A stretch of DNA of 23,529 nt from AP-16 sp036395835. Its GTDB lineage: Bacteria; Pseudomonadota; Alphaproteobacteria; Rhizobiales; Xanthobacteraceae. Shown piece by piece: positions 7,464-13,872 of this stretch (the stretch's first letter is position 1; each line of letters begins with the position of its first letter). The notes under the pieces were generated by a model. It saw only the letters and a list, made by a program, of their open reading frames with translations. It searched no databases and was not told the origin of the DNA. Location of the stretch: contig DASWCW010000211.1 of NCBI GenBank assembly GCA_036395835.1, forward strand, positions 1 to 23,529, read 5' to 3'. The translations under genes and the position numbers were made by a program.

Positions 7464-9463
7464 GCCGCCACCACGATCAGGAGCACGATCAGCGCCGAGA
7501 ACGTCAGCGTGAGATAGCGACGGATCGTCAGGAATTGCAGCGGATTGAGCCGGTCCGCGGTCTTGGTGGCGGTGCGGACCAGAGGTCCATAGGCGTAGCG
7601 CCAGGCGGGATCGAACACTTTGACCTGGAAATGCGCCGCGCGGGTCTCGCCCGGCCCCGGCATGTCGAGCTTCTCCCTGACCGCGAACACCGTGGTTCCG
7701 AACACGCGTCGGATCGGCATGGCGAAGCTCGAGCTGGTGTATTCGGTCGCGGGGCTCAACTGCGGATAGCCGCAATCCCAGATCGGCGCCCGCCGCGTCG
7801 CGCGCGTCGCGAAGCGATGGACGAAGATCGCGGTCAGCGTCGCCGAGCTCGCGAGGAAAATCAGCAGGATCGTGCCGTTGTACGAGCTGCGGCCGGCCGC
7901 GATCGGCACGATCGAGAGCCAGGCGAGGCCGGATTGCGGCGGCAGCATCTCGCCGACGAGGCCCTGCACCACCGGCCCGAGCCGATCGATGATGATGCCG
8001 GGGAGGATTCCGGCGAGGAAGCACAGCAGCGCGAAGGCGAACATCACCGCGAGCGAGATGCGATCGACCTCTTGCGCCGCCTCCGCCGCGCGGGTGCGGG
8101 GCCGGCCCAGAAACGTGATGCCGAATGCCTTGACGAAGCAGGTGGCGGCGAGCGCCGCCGACAAGGCGAGCAGCGCGCCGACGGCCGGCACCATCAGCTT
8201 CAGGCCCCATTGCGGCAGCTGCGGGCTCACCAGGATCGCCTGGAACGTCAGCCATTCGGAGACGAAGCCGTTGAGCGGCGGCAGCGCGGAGATGGCCGCG
8301 CAGCCGACCAGGAACGCGACCGCGGTGTGCGGCATGCGGTGAATGAGGCCGCCGAGGCGCTCCATGTCGCGCTCGTGCGTGGCGCTCAGCACCGCGCCGG
8401 CGCCGAAGAACAACAGGCTCTTGAACAGCGAATGATTGAGCACGTGGAACAGCGCAGCGGTGAGCGCCAGCGCCGCCGCCCAGGGAATGCCGTTCTGCTG
8501 GAACGCGATTGCCAAGCCGAGCCCGATGTAGATGATGCCGATGTTCTCGACGGTGTGATAGGCCAGCAGGCGCTTGAGGTCGTGCTGCATCAGCGCGTAG
8601 AGTACCCCGAGCACCGTGGTCAGTCCGGCGAAGGCCAGCACGATGATGCTGGTCCACCACGGCGGCGTCCCGATCAGGTCGAAGACGATGCGCACAAAGC
8701 CGTAGACCGCGATCTTGGTCATGACCCCGCTCATCAGCGCCGACACGTGACTGGGCGCCGCGGGATGCGCGAGCGGCAGCCAGACGTGCAGGGGCACGAC
8801 CCCGGCCTTGGAGCCGGCGCCGACCAGCACGAGCACCAACGCGATCGCCGCGACGGCGGGCCCGGGATGCGCGGCTCGCATCGCGTCGAACGCGTAGGCG
8901 CCGGCAGGGCCGGCGAGGAGACCGAAGGCGAGCAGCAGCGCGAGCGTGCCGAAGCTCGCCATGACGAGATAGACGTAGCCGGCTCGGGCGTTGCCGGGCT
9001 CATCGTGATGGGCGACGACGAGCGCCCAGGAGGTGAGCGACATGAACTCCCAGGTCAAAAGAAACGTGAAGGCGTCGTCGGCCAGCACCACGAGATTCAT
9101 GCCGGCGAGATAGGCGGCAAAGAACGGCAGCACCCGCCGCGGCGCGGTTTCGTGGCGGCCATAGCCGAGCGCGTAGAGGCTCGCGGCGGAGCCGCCCAGG
9201 TTGGCCACGACCAGGAAGAATGCCGAGAGCGCGTCGAGGCGAAAATGCGCGCCCAGGCCCGGCAGGCCGATCGGCAGGGTAAGGGTGGAGATTTGCGCGG
9301 GATCCGCGACGAGCCGGGCGAGCGCGCCGGCAAGCAGCACGAACGAGACGGCGAGGCTCGCCGCATAGACGATCGGCGAGGCGCTCGCCGTGCGCCCGAG
9401 CGCCACCGCGAGCGCGGCGGTGGCGAGCAGCGCCGCCACGCAGGAAAGCGCGAGGATCAGCAT
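7454..9463 (-). CDS. hyfB: HyfB-like large antiporter-type membrane subunit (NuoL family)
   Basis: First gene of the operon: 669 residues, matching HyfB/HycC length (about 670). It is a NuoL-type subunit with about 15-16 predicted helices. Landmarks are LTWEFMSLTSWALVV with the conserved glutamate, GAGSKAGVVPLHVWLPLAHP with the buried lysine, SHVSALMSGVMTKIAVYGFV with a second lysine, and NHSLFKSLLFFGAGAV. The chosen ATG (9463) opens directly onto a hydrophobic helix (MLILALSCVAALLAT). The frame is open a further 50 codons upstream, but that part is charged, runs into a palindromic repeat (9519-9616) and is unlike family N termini. No strong ribosome site is visible. Candidate proton/sodium translocator of the Ehr-like complex. 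Confidence 0.92.
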   Translation of the reverse strand: MLILALSCVAALLATAALAVALGRTASASPIVYAASLAVSFVLLAGALARLVADPAQISTLTLPIGLPGLGAHFRLDALSAFFLVVANLGGSAASLYALGYGRHETAPRRVLPFFAAYLAGMNLVVLADDAFTFLLTWEFMSLTSWALVVAHHDEPGNARAGYVYLVMASFGTLALLLAFGLLAGPAGAYAFDAMRAAHPGPAVAAIALVLVLVGAGSKAGVVPLHVWLPLAHPAAPSHVSALMSGVMTKIAVYGFVRIVFDLIGTPPWWTSIIVLAFAGLTTVLGVLYALMQHDLKRLLAYHTVENIGIIYIGLGLAIAFQQNGIPWAAALALTAALFHVLNHSLFKSLLFFGAGAVLSATHERDMERLGGLIHRMPHTAVAFLVGCAAISALPPLNGFVSEWLTFQAILVSPQLPQWGLKLMVPAVGALLALSAALAATCFVKAFGITFLGRPRTRAAEAAQEVDRISLAVMFAFALLCFLAGILPGIIIDRLGPVVQGLVGEMLPPQSGLAWLSIVPIAAGRSSYNGTILLIFLASSATLTAIFVHRFATRATRRAPIWDCGYPQLSPATEYTSSSFAMPIRRVFGTTVFAVREKLDMPGPGETRAAHFQVKVFDPAWRYAYGPLVRTATKTADRLNPLQFLTIRRYLTLTFSALIVLLIVVAAWR

Positions 9464-9518
9464 TTCGGCTCGGCGGGGTCCCCGGCCCGCGCAGGAAGAC
9501 TCATTGCCGTTCGTTTCC

Positions 9519-9616
9519 ACGTCATGGCCGGGCTTGTCCCGGCCATCTACGGCGCTCTGTAATTTGAGGTTCAAGCCGTGGATGCCCGGCACAAGGCAGC
9601 ACAGGCCGGGCATGAC
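9519..9616. repeat. Interspersed palindromic repeat between livF and hyfB
   Basis: ATGGCCGGG and CCCGGCCAT form perfect 9-bp arms around CTTGT at 9523-9545. The block 9519-9552 is itself nearly inverse-complementary to 9574-9616, giving a roughly 98-bp imperfect palindrome made of two inverted units. The unit sequence (GTCATGGCCGGGCTTGTCCC) is one I recognise as a dispersed repeat in Bradyrhizobium- and Rhodopseudomonas-like genomes. It separates the liv transcript from the hyf operon and could terminate or stabilise livF mRNA. The flanking 9617-9703 shows nothing recognisable. Confidence 0.8.
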
Positions 9617-9703
9617 GACTCGGAGGCTGGGGTCGTTGCTAGCACATGGCAGCGCCAGTGTGGCGGATTTTCAGCGGATTTCCCCGCCTATGCTGCCATT
9701 CGC

Positions 9704-10420
9704 TCAAATGCTCAGGTAGCGCTGCTGGACGTCGCTCGCGGCCGCAAGCTGCGGCGAGGTGCCGGTCCATACCACCTGCCCCTTCTCGATGATGTAGTGC
9801 CGGTCGGCGATGCGGGTGAGCGCCTCGACGTTCTTGTCGATCAGCAGGATCGCGAGGCCGGCGGCCTTCAGGCCGGCCAGGCAGCGCCAGATTTCCGCGC
9901 GCAACAGCGGCGCCAAACCTTCGGTCGCCTCGTCGAGAATGAGCAGTTTCGGGTTGGTCATCAGCGCCCGACCGATGGCGAGCATCTGCTGCTCGCCGCC
10001 GGAGAGCTGGGTGCCCATGCTCGCGCCGCGTTCGGCGAGCCGCGGGAACAGCCGGAATACCCGGTCGAGCGTCCACGGCTCGGCGGCGCCGGCGCGGTTG
10101 GCGGCCGTCGCCACCAGGTTCTCGCGCGCGGTAAGGTTCGGGAAAATCTGCCGGCCTTCCGGCACGAGCCCGACGCCGAGCTTGGCCACCCGATAGGCGT
10201 CCAGCGCCCGGATCTCCTGCCCCTCGAAGCGGATCGAGCCGGCGCGCGCCCGCGTCAGCCCCAGGACCGAGCGCACGGTCGTGGTCTTGCCCATGCCGTT
10301 GCGCCCCATCAGGGTCACCATCTCGCCCCGCCCGATCGACAGCGAGATGCCGAACAGAACCTGGCTCAAGCCGTAGAAAGTCTCGATCTGTTCGAGTTCC
10401 AGGAGGTTTGCGTCAGCCAC
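9704..10420 (-). CDS. livF: Branched-chain/aromatic-type ABC transporter ATPase LivF
   Basis: A 238-residue ABC ATPase of the LivF subfamily, cytoplasmic, energising uptake through LivH-LivM. Walker A is GRNGMGKTT (about residues 39-47), the signature is LSGGEQQ, and Walker B is LLILDEATEGLAP; the QIFPNLTARENL region is typical of LivF. The start codon is GTG at 10420, overlapping the livM stop by 8 bp (GTGGCTGA). It is the last gene of the transporter operon. A LivG partner, normally between livM and livF, is absent. Confidence 0.95.
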   Translation of the reverse strand: MADANLLELEQIETFYGLSQVLFGISLSIGRGEMVTLMGRNGMGKTTTVRSVLGLTRARAGSIRFEGQEIRALDAYRVAKLGVGLVPEGRQIFPNLTARENLVATAANRAGAAEPWTLDRVFRLFPRLAERGASMGTQLSGGEQQMLAIGRALMTNPKLLILDEATEGLAPLLRAEIWRCLAGLKAAGLAILLIDKNVEALTRIADRHYIIEKGQVVWTGTSPQLAAASDVQQRYLSI

Positions 10421-11360
10421 GCCGGATCCTCCCGAGCAGGCCGTCGATGCCGCCGCGGGCGAACAGCACGATGAGCAGCAGCAACGGGCCGAGGATGATC
10501 GGCCAATACTCGGTCACCCGCGAGAGACCCTCTTCCAGCACGAGCAGCGAGATCGCGCCGAACAACGGCCCGAACAGCGAGCCCATGCCCCCGAACACGA
10601 CCATGACGATGAGATCGCCGGAACGGGTCCAGTACATCATCGCCGGACTGACAAAGTCCGTATGGTTCGCCAGCAGCGCGCCGGCGAGCCCGCACCACAT
10701 CCCGGCGATGACGAAGGCGGCGAGCCGGTAGCGAAAGGTCGGAAAGCCGATCGCGCGCATGCGCCGATCGTTCGAGCGCGACGCGCGGATGACCATGCCG
10801 AAGCGCGAGTTGATTAGCCGCCAGGTGAACGCGATGCTCGCCAGCAGCAGCGCCAGGCACAGGTAATAGAATTGCGTCGGACTGGCGAGATCGATCAGCC
10901 CGGCGAACCGGCTGCGCGAATAGATGGTGAGCCCGTCGTCTCCGCCGTACCGGTCGAGGCCGGCGGCCACGTAATAGACCATCTGGGCGAACGCCAGCGT
11001 GATCATGATGAAATAGACGCCGCGGGTGCGCAGCGACAGCGCGCCGACGATCAGCGCGAACAAGGCGGAAAGCGCCAACGCGAACGGCCATTGCACGAAC
11101 CCGGAGCCGACGCCCTCCTCGGCGAGAATGCCGACCGCGTAGGCGCCGATGCCCAGATAGGCGGCGTGACCGAAGCTCACCATCCCGCCGTAGCCCAGGA
11201 TGAGGTTGAGGCTGGTCGCCGCGACCGCCAGGATGACGATGCGGGTGAACAGCGTCAGCACGAACTGGTCGCCGCTCGCCGCCGTATAGACCGGCAACAG
11301 CGCCAGGCCGGCGACGACGAGGAGGACGAAGGGAGCGCGGAGTTCGAGCGCGGCTTTCAT
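10413..11360 (-). CDS. livM: Branched-chain/aromatic-type ABC transporter permease LivM
   Basis: A 315-residue inner-membrane permease with about 9-10 hydrophobic segments. Family landmarks are SLNLILGYGGMVSFGHAAYL (about residues 50-70), LRTRGVYFIMITLAFAQMVY, and the EAA-like coupling segment NSRFGMVIRASRSNDRRMRA followed by IGFPTFRYRLAAFVIAG. The start ATG at 11360 overlaps the livH stop by 4 bp. The C terminus stops at GLLGRIRRG without a fused ATPase, so this is not the LivM-LivG fusion seen in some bacteria. Confidence 0.94.
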   Translation of the reverse strand: MKAALELRAPFVLLVVAGLALLPVYTAASGDQFVLTLFTRIVILAVAATSLNLILGYGGMVSFGHAAYLGIGAYAVGILAEEGVGSGFVQWPFALALSALFALIVGALSLRTRGVYFIMITLAFAQMVYYVAAGLDRYGGDDGLTIYSRSRFAGLIDLASPTQFYYLCLALLLASIAFTWRLINSRFGMVIRASRSNDRRMRAIGFPTFRYRLAAFVIAGMWCGLAGALLANHTDFVSPAMMYWTRSGDLIVMVVFGGMGSLFGPLFGAISLLVLEEGLSRVTEYWPIILGPLLLLIVLFARGGIDGLLGRIRRG

Positions 11361-12271
11361 CTGCCGGCGACCGGAAACAAGCCTTGCGGGCGGAGCGCCA
11401 GCACGATCGCCATGAGCAGATAGATCAGCATCGAGGAGAGTGAGCGCGCTACCGTCGATGCCGCCGTCACGCTGAGCACCAATCGCAGCAGATCGGGCAG
11501 AAACGCGCGGCCCAGCGTGTCGACCAGGCCCACGAAGACTGCCGCCACGAACGCGCCGCGAATCGAGCCGATGCCGCCGATGACGATGACCACGAAGGCG
11601 AGGATCAAAATATTCTCGCCCATGCCGATCTGCACGGTCAGGATCGGCGCCTGCATCAGGCCGGCGAGACCCGCCAAGGCCGCACCCAGCCCGAACACCA
11701 AGGTGAACAGCAGCTTGATGTCCACGCCGAGCGCGCCGACCATCTCGCGGTTGGACGCGCCGGCGCGGATCAGCATGCCGAGCCGGGTCTTCATCACGAC
11801 GAGGTAGAGAAACAGCGCGACCAGCAGCGCTACCAGGATGATCAGCAGGCGGTAGACGGGATAATAGATGCCGAAAATTTCGACCGCGGCGTTGAGCGCG
11901 GGCGGCAACGGCAGGCTCAAGCCGGCCGGGCCCCACACCAGCCGCACCAGCTCGTTGAAGAACAGGATCAGGCCGAAAGTGCCGAGCACGTGATCGAGAT
12001 GATCGCGCCCGTAAAGCGGTCTGAGCGCGACCATCTCCAGGACGATGCCGAGCAGCAGCGTCGCCCCGAGCGCGAGCAAGGCGCCGGCGAAGAAATCGCC
12101 CGTCCACGCCGAGAAGCTCGCCGCGAAATACGCGCCCATCATGTAGAGCGAGCCGTGGGCGAGATTGACGAGATCCATGATGCCGAAGACGAGCGTCAGC
12201 CCGGCGGCCAGCAGGAACAGCAGCAGACCGAATTGCAGCCCGTTGAGGCACTGCTCGAGCAGGAGCAACAT
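11357..12271 (-). CDS. livH: Branched-chain/aromatic-type ABC transporter permease LivH
   Basis: A 304-residue permease pairing with LivM. Characteristic sequence: the N-terminal GLTLVFGIMDLVNLAHGSLY (about residues 24-43), the coupling region KTRLGMLIRAGASNREMVGA (about 166-185) and LAFVVIVIGGIGSIRGAFVA (about 224-243). Length is normal (about 290-310). No good ribosome site precedes the ATG; the 125-bp gap to the binding-protein gene contains a large inverted repeat, so livHMF may be expressed at a lower level than the binding protein. Confidence 0.94.
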   Translation of the reverse strand: MLLLLEQCLNGLQFGLLLFLLAAGLTLVFGIMDLVNLAHGSLYMMGAYFAASFSAWTGDFFAGALLALGATLLLGIVLEMVALRPLYGRDHLDHVLGTFGLILFFNELVRLVWGPAGLSLPLPPALNAAVEIFGIYYPVYRLLIILVALLVALFLYLVVMKTRLGMLIRAGASNREMVGALGVDIKLLFTLVFGLGAALAGLAGLMQAPILTVQIGMGENILILAFVVIVIGGIGSIRGAFVAAVFVGLVDTLGRAFLPDLLRLVLSVTAASTVARSLSSMLIYLLMAIVLALRPQGLFPVAGR

Positions 12272-12282
12272 GCGGGTCAGGG

Positions 12283-12381
12283 ATCGGAGGTCAGTGGTCG
12301 GCGGTCAGAAATCAGAGTACCATAAATCGGCAATCCGTGGCCGGGAATCAGGCTTCCGGATTCCGACCACCGACTTCCGAT
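12283..12381. repeat. Large inverted repeat between binding-protein gene and livH
   Basis: 12283-12299 pairs with 12365-12381 (15 of 17 positions), and an inner hairpin GGAATC...GATTCC lies at about 12345-12363. The block is rich in short degenerate units such as GGTCAG/GGTCGG and their complements. In the mRNA it would form a long stem just downstream of the binding-protein stop (12397). This is a common way to protect that message and attenuate read-through into the permease genes; that role is inference. Confidence 0.6.
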
Positions 12382-12396
12382 TTCCGAATCCTGGCG

Positions 12397-13569
12397 TCAC
12401 CATTTCATCGGACACTTGTCGTGGTAACGGTCCTGGCTGTCCTTGACAATGGTGGCGACCGTCTTGAGCCCGAACGTGCCGTCGGCGTTCTTGACCGTTT
12501 CCTGCAGGTAGAAATTCTGGATCGGGAAATGGTTGTTGCCATATTTGTAGGGGCCGCGCACGGAGGCGTAGTTCGCCTTGCGCATTTCGTTGCGGATCGC
12601 GTCCTTGTTGGTCAGGTCGCCTTTCAGGGCCACCACCGCGCTGTTGATGAGGTTCACCGCGTCATAGGCCTGGGCGCCGTAGAATGACGGCCCGTGCCCG
12701 TGCTTGGCGCGAAAATCCGCGACGAACTTCTGGTTGGCCGGATTGGGCAGGTCGTTGACCCATTCCTGCGCGCCCGGCACGCCGAGCGCGAGATCCTTCT
12801 GCAGCGGCAGGGTGGTCTCGTCGATGGTGTACACGGTGTAGAGCGGGATCTGTCCCTTGAGCCCGGCCTGCGCATATTGGTTGAGAATTTGCACGCCGGC
12901 CGCGCCCGGATAAAACACGAAGATCGCCTCCGGCTTGGCGGCGCGGGCCTTGGACAGCTCGGCGGAGAAATCGAGCTGGTCGGGCCATTTGGTGTATTCC
13001 TCGCCGATGATCTGGCCCTTGTAGGTAGCCTTGACGCCCGTGAGCATGTCCTTGCCGGCGGCGTAGTTCGGGCCGAGCAGAAACACCGTCTTCACGCCCT
13101 TCTGGTTGAGGTGCTCGCCCATCGCCATCGGCGTCTGGTCGTTCTGCCAGGACGTCGAGAAGAAGAACGGCGAGCACAATTCCCCGGCGATCTGATGAGG
13201 CCCGGCGTTGGCGCTGATCAGGAAGGTCTGGGAATCGACCGCGGGCTTGAGCGAAGCCAGCAGCACGTTCGACCAAATGTAGCCGGTGATGAAATTGACG
13301 CGGTCGGACTGGATGACCTTCTCGGTCTTCTGCTTGCCGACCTCGGGCTTCTGCTGGTCGTCCTCGTAGATGACTTCGACCGGCAGGCCGCCCATCTTGC
13401 GGCCGAGGTGATCGAGCGCGAGCTCGAAGGAGTTGCGCATGTCGTTGCCGATCACCGCGGTCGGGCCGCTGAACGTGTCGATGAAGCCGATCTTCACCGA
13501 GCCTTGCGCCAGGGCTGGCGCAGTCGCGAACGCAAGCGCGGCGGCCAACGCGATGGATGGTTTTTTCAT
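12397..13569 (-). CDS. Periplasmic branched-chain amino acid/aromatic-type substrate-binding protein (PBP1 family)
   Basis: A 390-residue LivK-type binding protein feeding LivHMF. The signal peptide MKKPSIALAAALAFATAPALA is followed by mature QGSVKIGFIDTFSGPTAVIG, the typical first strand and ligand loop. Other family stretches are SANAGPHQIAG and FFFSTSWQNDQTPMAMGEHL. The start is fixed by a strong ribosome site (GGGGAGG, complement of 13580-13586) 10 bp before the ATG; the frame stays open 16 codons further up but lacks such a site and would spoil the signal peptide. It is first in the operon, and its promoter overlaps two palindromes (13707-13740). The divergent CoA-transferase genes suggest an organic-acid or aromatic ligand rather than leucine; the actual ligand is unknown. 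Confidence 0.93.
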   Translation of the reverse strand: MKKPSIALAAALAFATAPALAQGSVKIGFIDTFSGPTAVIGNDMRNSFELALDHLGRKMGGLPVEVIYEDDQQKPEVGKQKTEKVIQSDRVNFITGYIWSNVLLASLKPAVDSQTFLISANAGPHQIAGELCSPFFFSTSWQNDQTPMAMGEHLNQKGVKTVFLLGPNYAAGKDMLTGVKATYKGQIIGEEYTKWPDQLDFSAELSKARAAKPEAIFVFYPGAAGVQILNQYAQAGLKGQIPLYTVYTIDETTLPLQKDLALGVPGAQEWVNDLPNPANQKFVADFRAKHGHGPSFYGAQAYDAVNLINSAVVALKGDLTNKDAIRNEMRKANYASVRGPYKYGNNHFPIQNFYLQETVKNADGTFGLKTVATIVKDSQDRYHDKCPMKW

Positions 13570-13579
13570 TTTTCCAATT

Positions 13580-13586
13580 CCTCCCC
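13580..13586 (-). promoter_or_regulatory. Strong ribosome binding site of the binding-protein gene
   Basis: GGGGAGG on the minus strand, 10 bp upstream of ATG 13569. It fixes that start in preference to the upstream in-frame ATG at 13617. Confidence 0.8.
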
Positions 13587-13706
13587 TCTGGATTCTTTCT
13601 TGCACCGTGGCGGACATCTTTCCCGCTCGACATCGTGACCGGCTCCCATCGGCAACGCGTCGAAAAGCTCGATCCGAGCTTGGAATCCGGGAACTTGTGC
13701 GCCGAA

Positions 13707-13724
13707 CCGGCAGTATACTGCCGG
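13707..13724. promoter_or_regulatory. Perfect 18-bp palindrome (candidate operator)
   Basis: CCGGCAGTATACTGCCGG is a perfect palindrome. It contains the proposed -10 box (TATACT) of the minus-strand promoter for the binding-protein/liv operon and lies between divergent operons. A bound dimeric regulator would occlude that promoter. It also lies about 50 bp upstream of the perfect TATAAT box for the plus-strand CoA-transferase genes, so it could coordinate both. Confidence 0.6.
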
Positions 13725-13739
13725 GTCTTGCTCAAGCAA
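13712..13739 (-). promoter_or_regulatory. Probable sigma-70-type promoter of the binding-protein/liv operon
   Basis: On the minus strand, TTGCTT (complement of 13734-13739), a 16-bp spacer and TATACT (complement of 13712-13717; 5 of 6 to TATAAT). Predicted transcription start near 13705, giving a leader of about 135 nt before ATG 13569. Both boxes fall in palindromes. Confidence 0.5.
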
Positions 13740-13740
13740 G
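13727..13740. promoter_or_regulatory. Second palindrome, CTTGCT-CA-AGCAAG
   Basis: Perfect 6-bp arms with a 2-bp centre, 2 bp from the 18-bp palindrome and covering the proposed -35 box of the liv promoter. It has a different sequence from the first palindrome, so it is possibly the site of a second regulator or part of a composite site. Confidence 0.45.
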
Positions 13741-13775
13741 CTGACCCGCCATAGGAACGCGCCCAGGAACAGCGC

Positions 13776-13781
13776 TATAAT
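13776..13781 (+). promoter_or_regulatory. Perfect -10 box (TATAAT) of the CoA-transferase operon
   Basis: TATAAT is rare in DNA this GC-rich and lies upstream of the plus-strand genes. The -35 region (about 13753-13758, AGGAAC) is poor, suggesting activator dependence. Predicted start near 13788; with translation from 13873 the leader would be about 85 nt. Confidence 0.5.
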
Positions 13782-13858
13782 GTATCATCGTTAGCGGATG
13801 CGGCCTGCCAGGGTGCAGGCAGAACGGGTGCAGTCCGGTGCGGTTGCAAGAGAACCCT

Positions 13859-13863
13859 GGAGG
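13859..13863 (+). promoter_or_regulatory. Ribosome binding site deciding the start of CoA-transferase subunit A
   Basis: GGAGG lies 9 bp before ATG 13873. The earlier in-frame ATG (13798) is only about 10 nt from the predicted transcription start and lacks such a site. Bases 13854-13860 (ACCCTGG), overlapping this site, are complementary to 13808-13814 (CCAGGGT), so leader folding could mask it. Confidence 0.65.
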
Positions 13864-13872
13864 CGCAGGTCC

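Noticed and set aside
7535..9562. 675-codon plus-strand open frame opposite hyfB
   Set aside because: Same shadow effect; hyfB on the minus strand is a clear NuoL-type protein over its entire length.
10413..11360. LivM-LivG fusion that would explain the missing livG
   Set aside because: LivM ends after its last membrane helix with GLLGRIRRG and contains no Walker motifs.
10413..12251. Single large 612-residue transporter protein covering livH and livM
   Set aside because: The first half is an out-of-frame read of livH; LivM begins at the internal ATG 11360, which overlaps the livH stop.
13438..13617. Longer N terminus of the binding protein starting at 13617
   Set aside because: The start at 13569 has a strong ribosome site and yields a normal signal peptide; the extension would place 16 charged residues before it.
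13707..13740. CRISPR, tRNA or attachment-site interpretation of the palindromes in the divergent region
   Set aside because: There are no regularly spaced direct repeats, cloverleaf or integrase gene; position on promoter boxes fits operators better. No CRISPR array, tRNA or rRNA was seen anywhere in the window.
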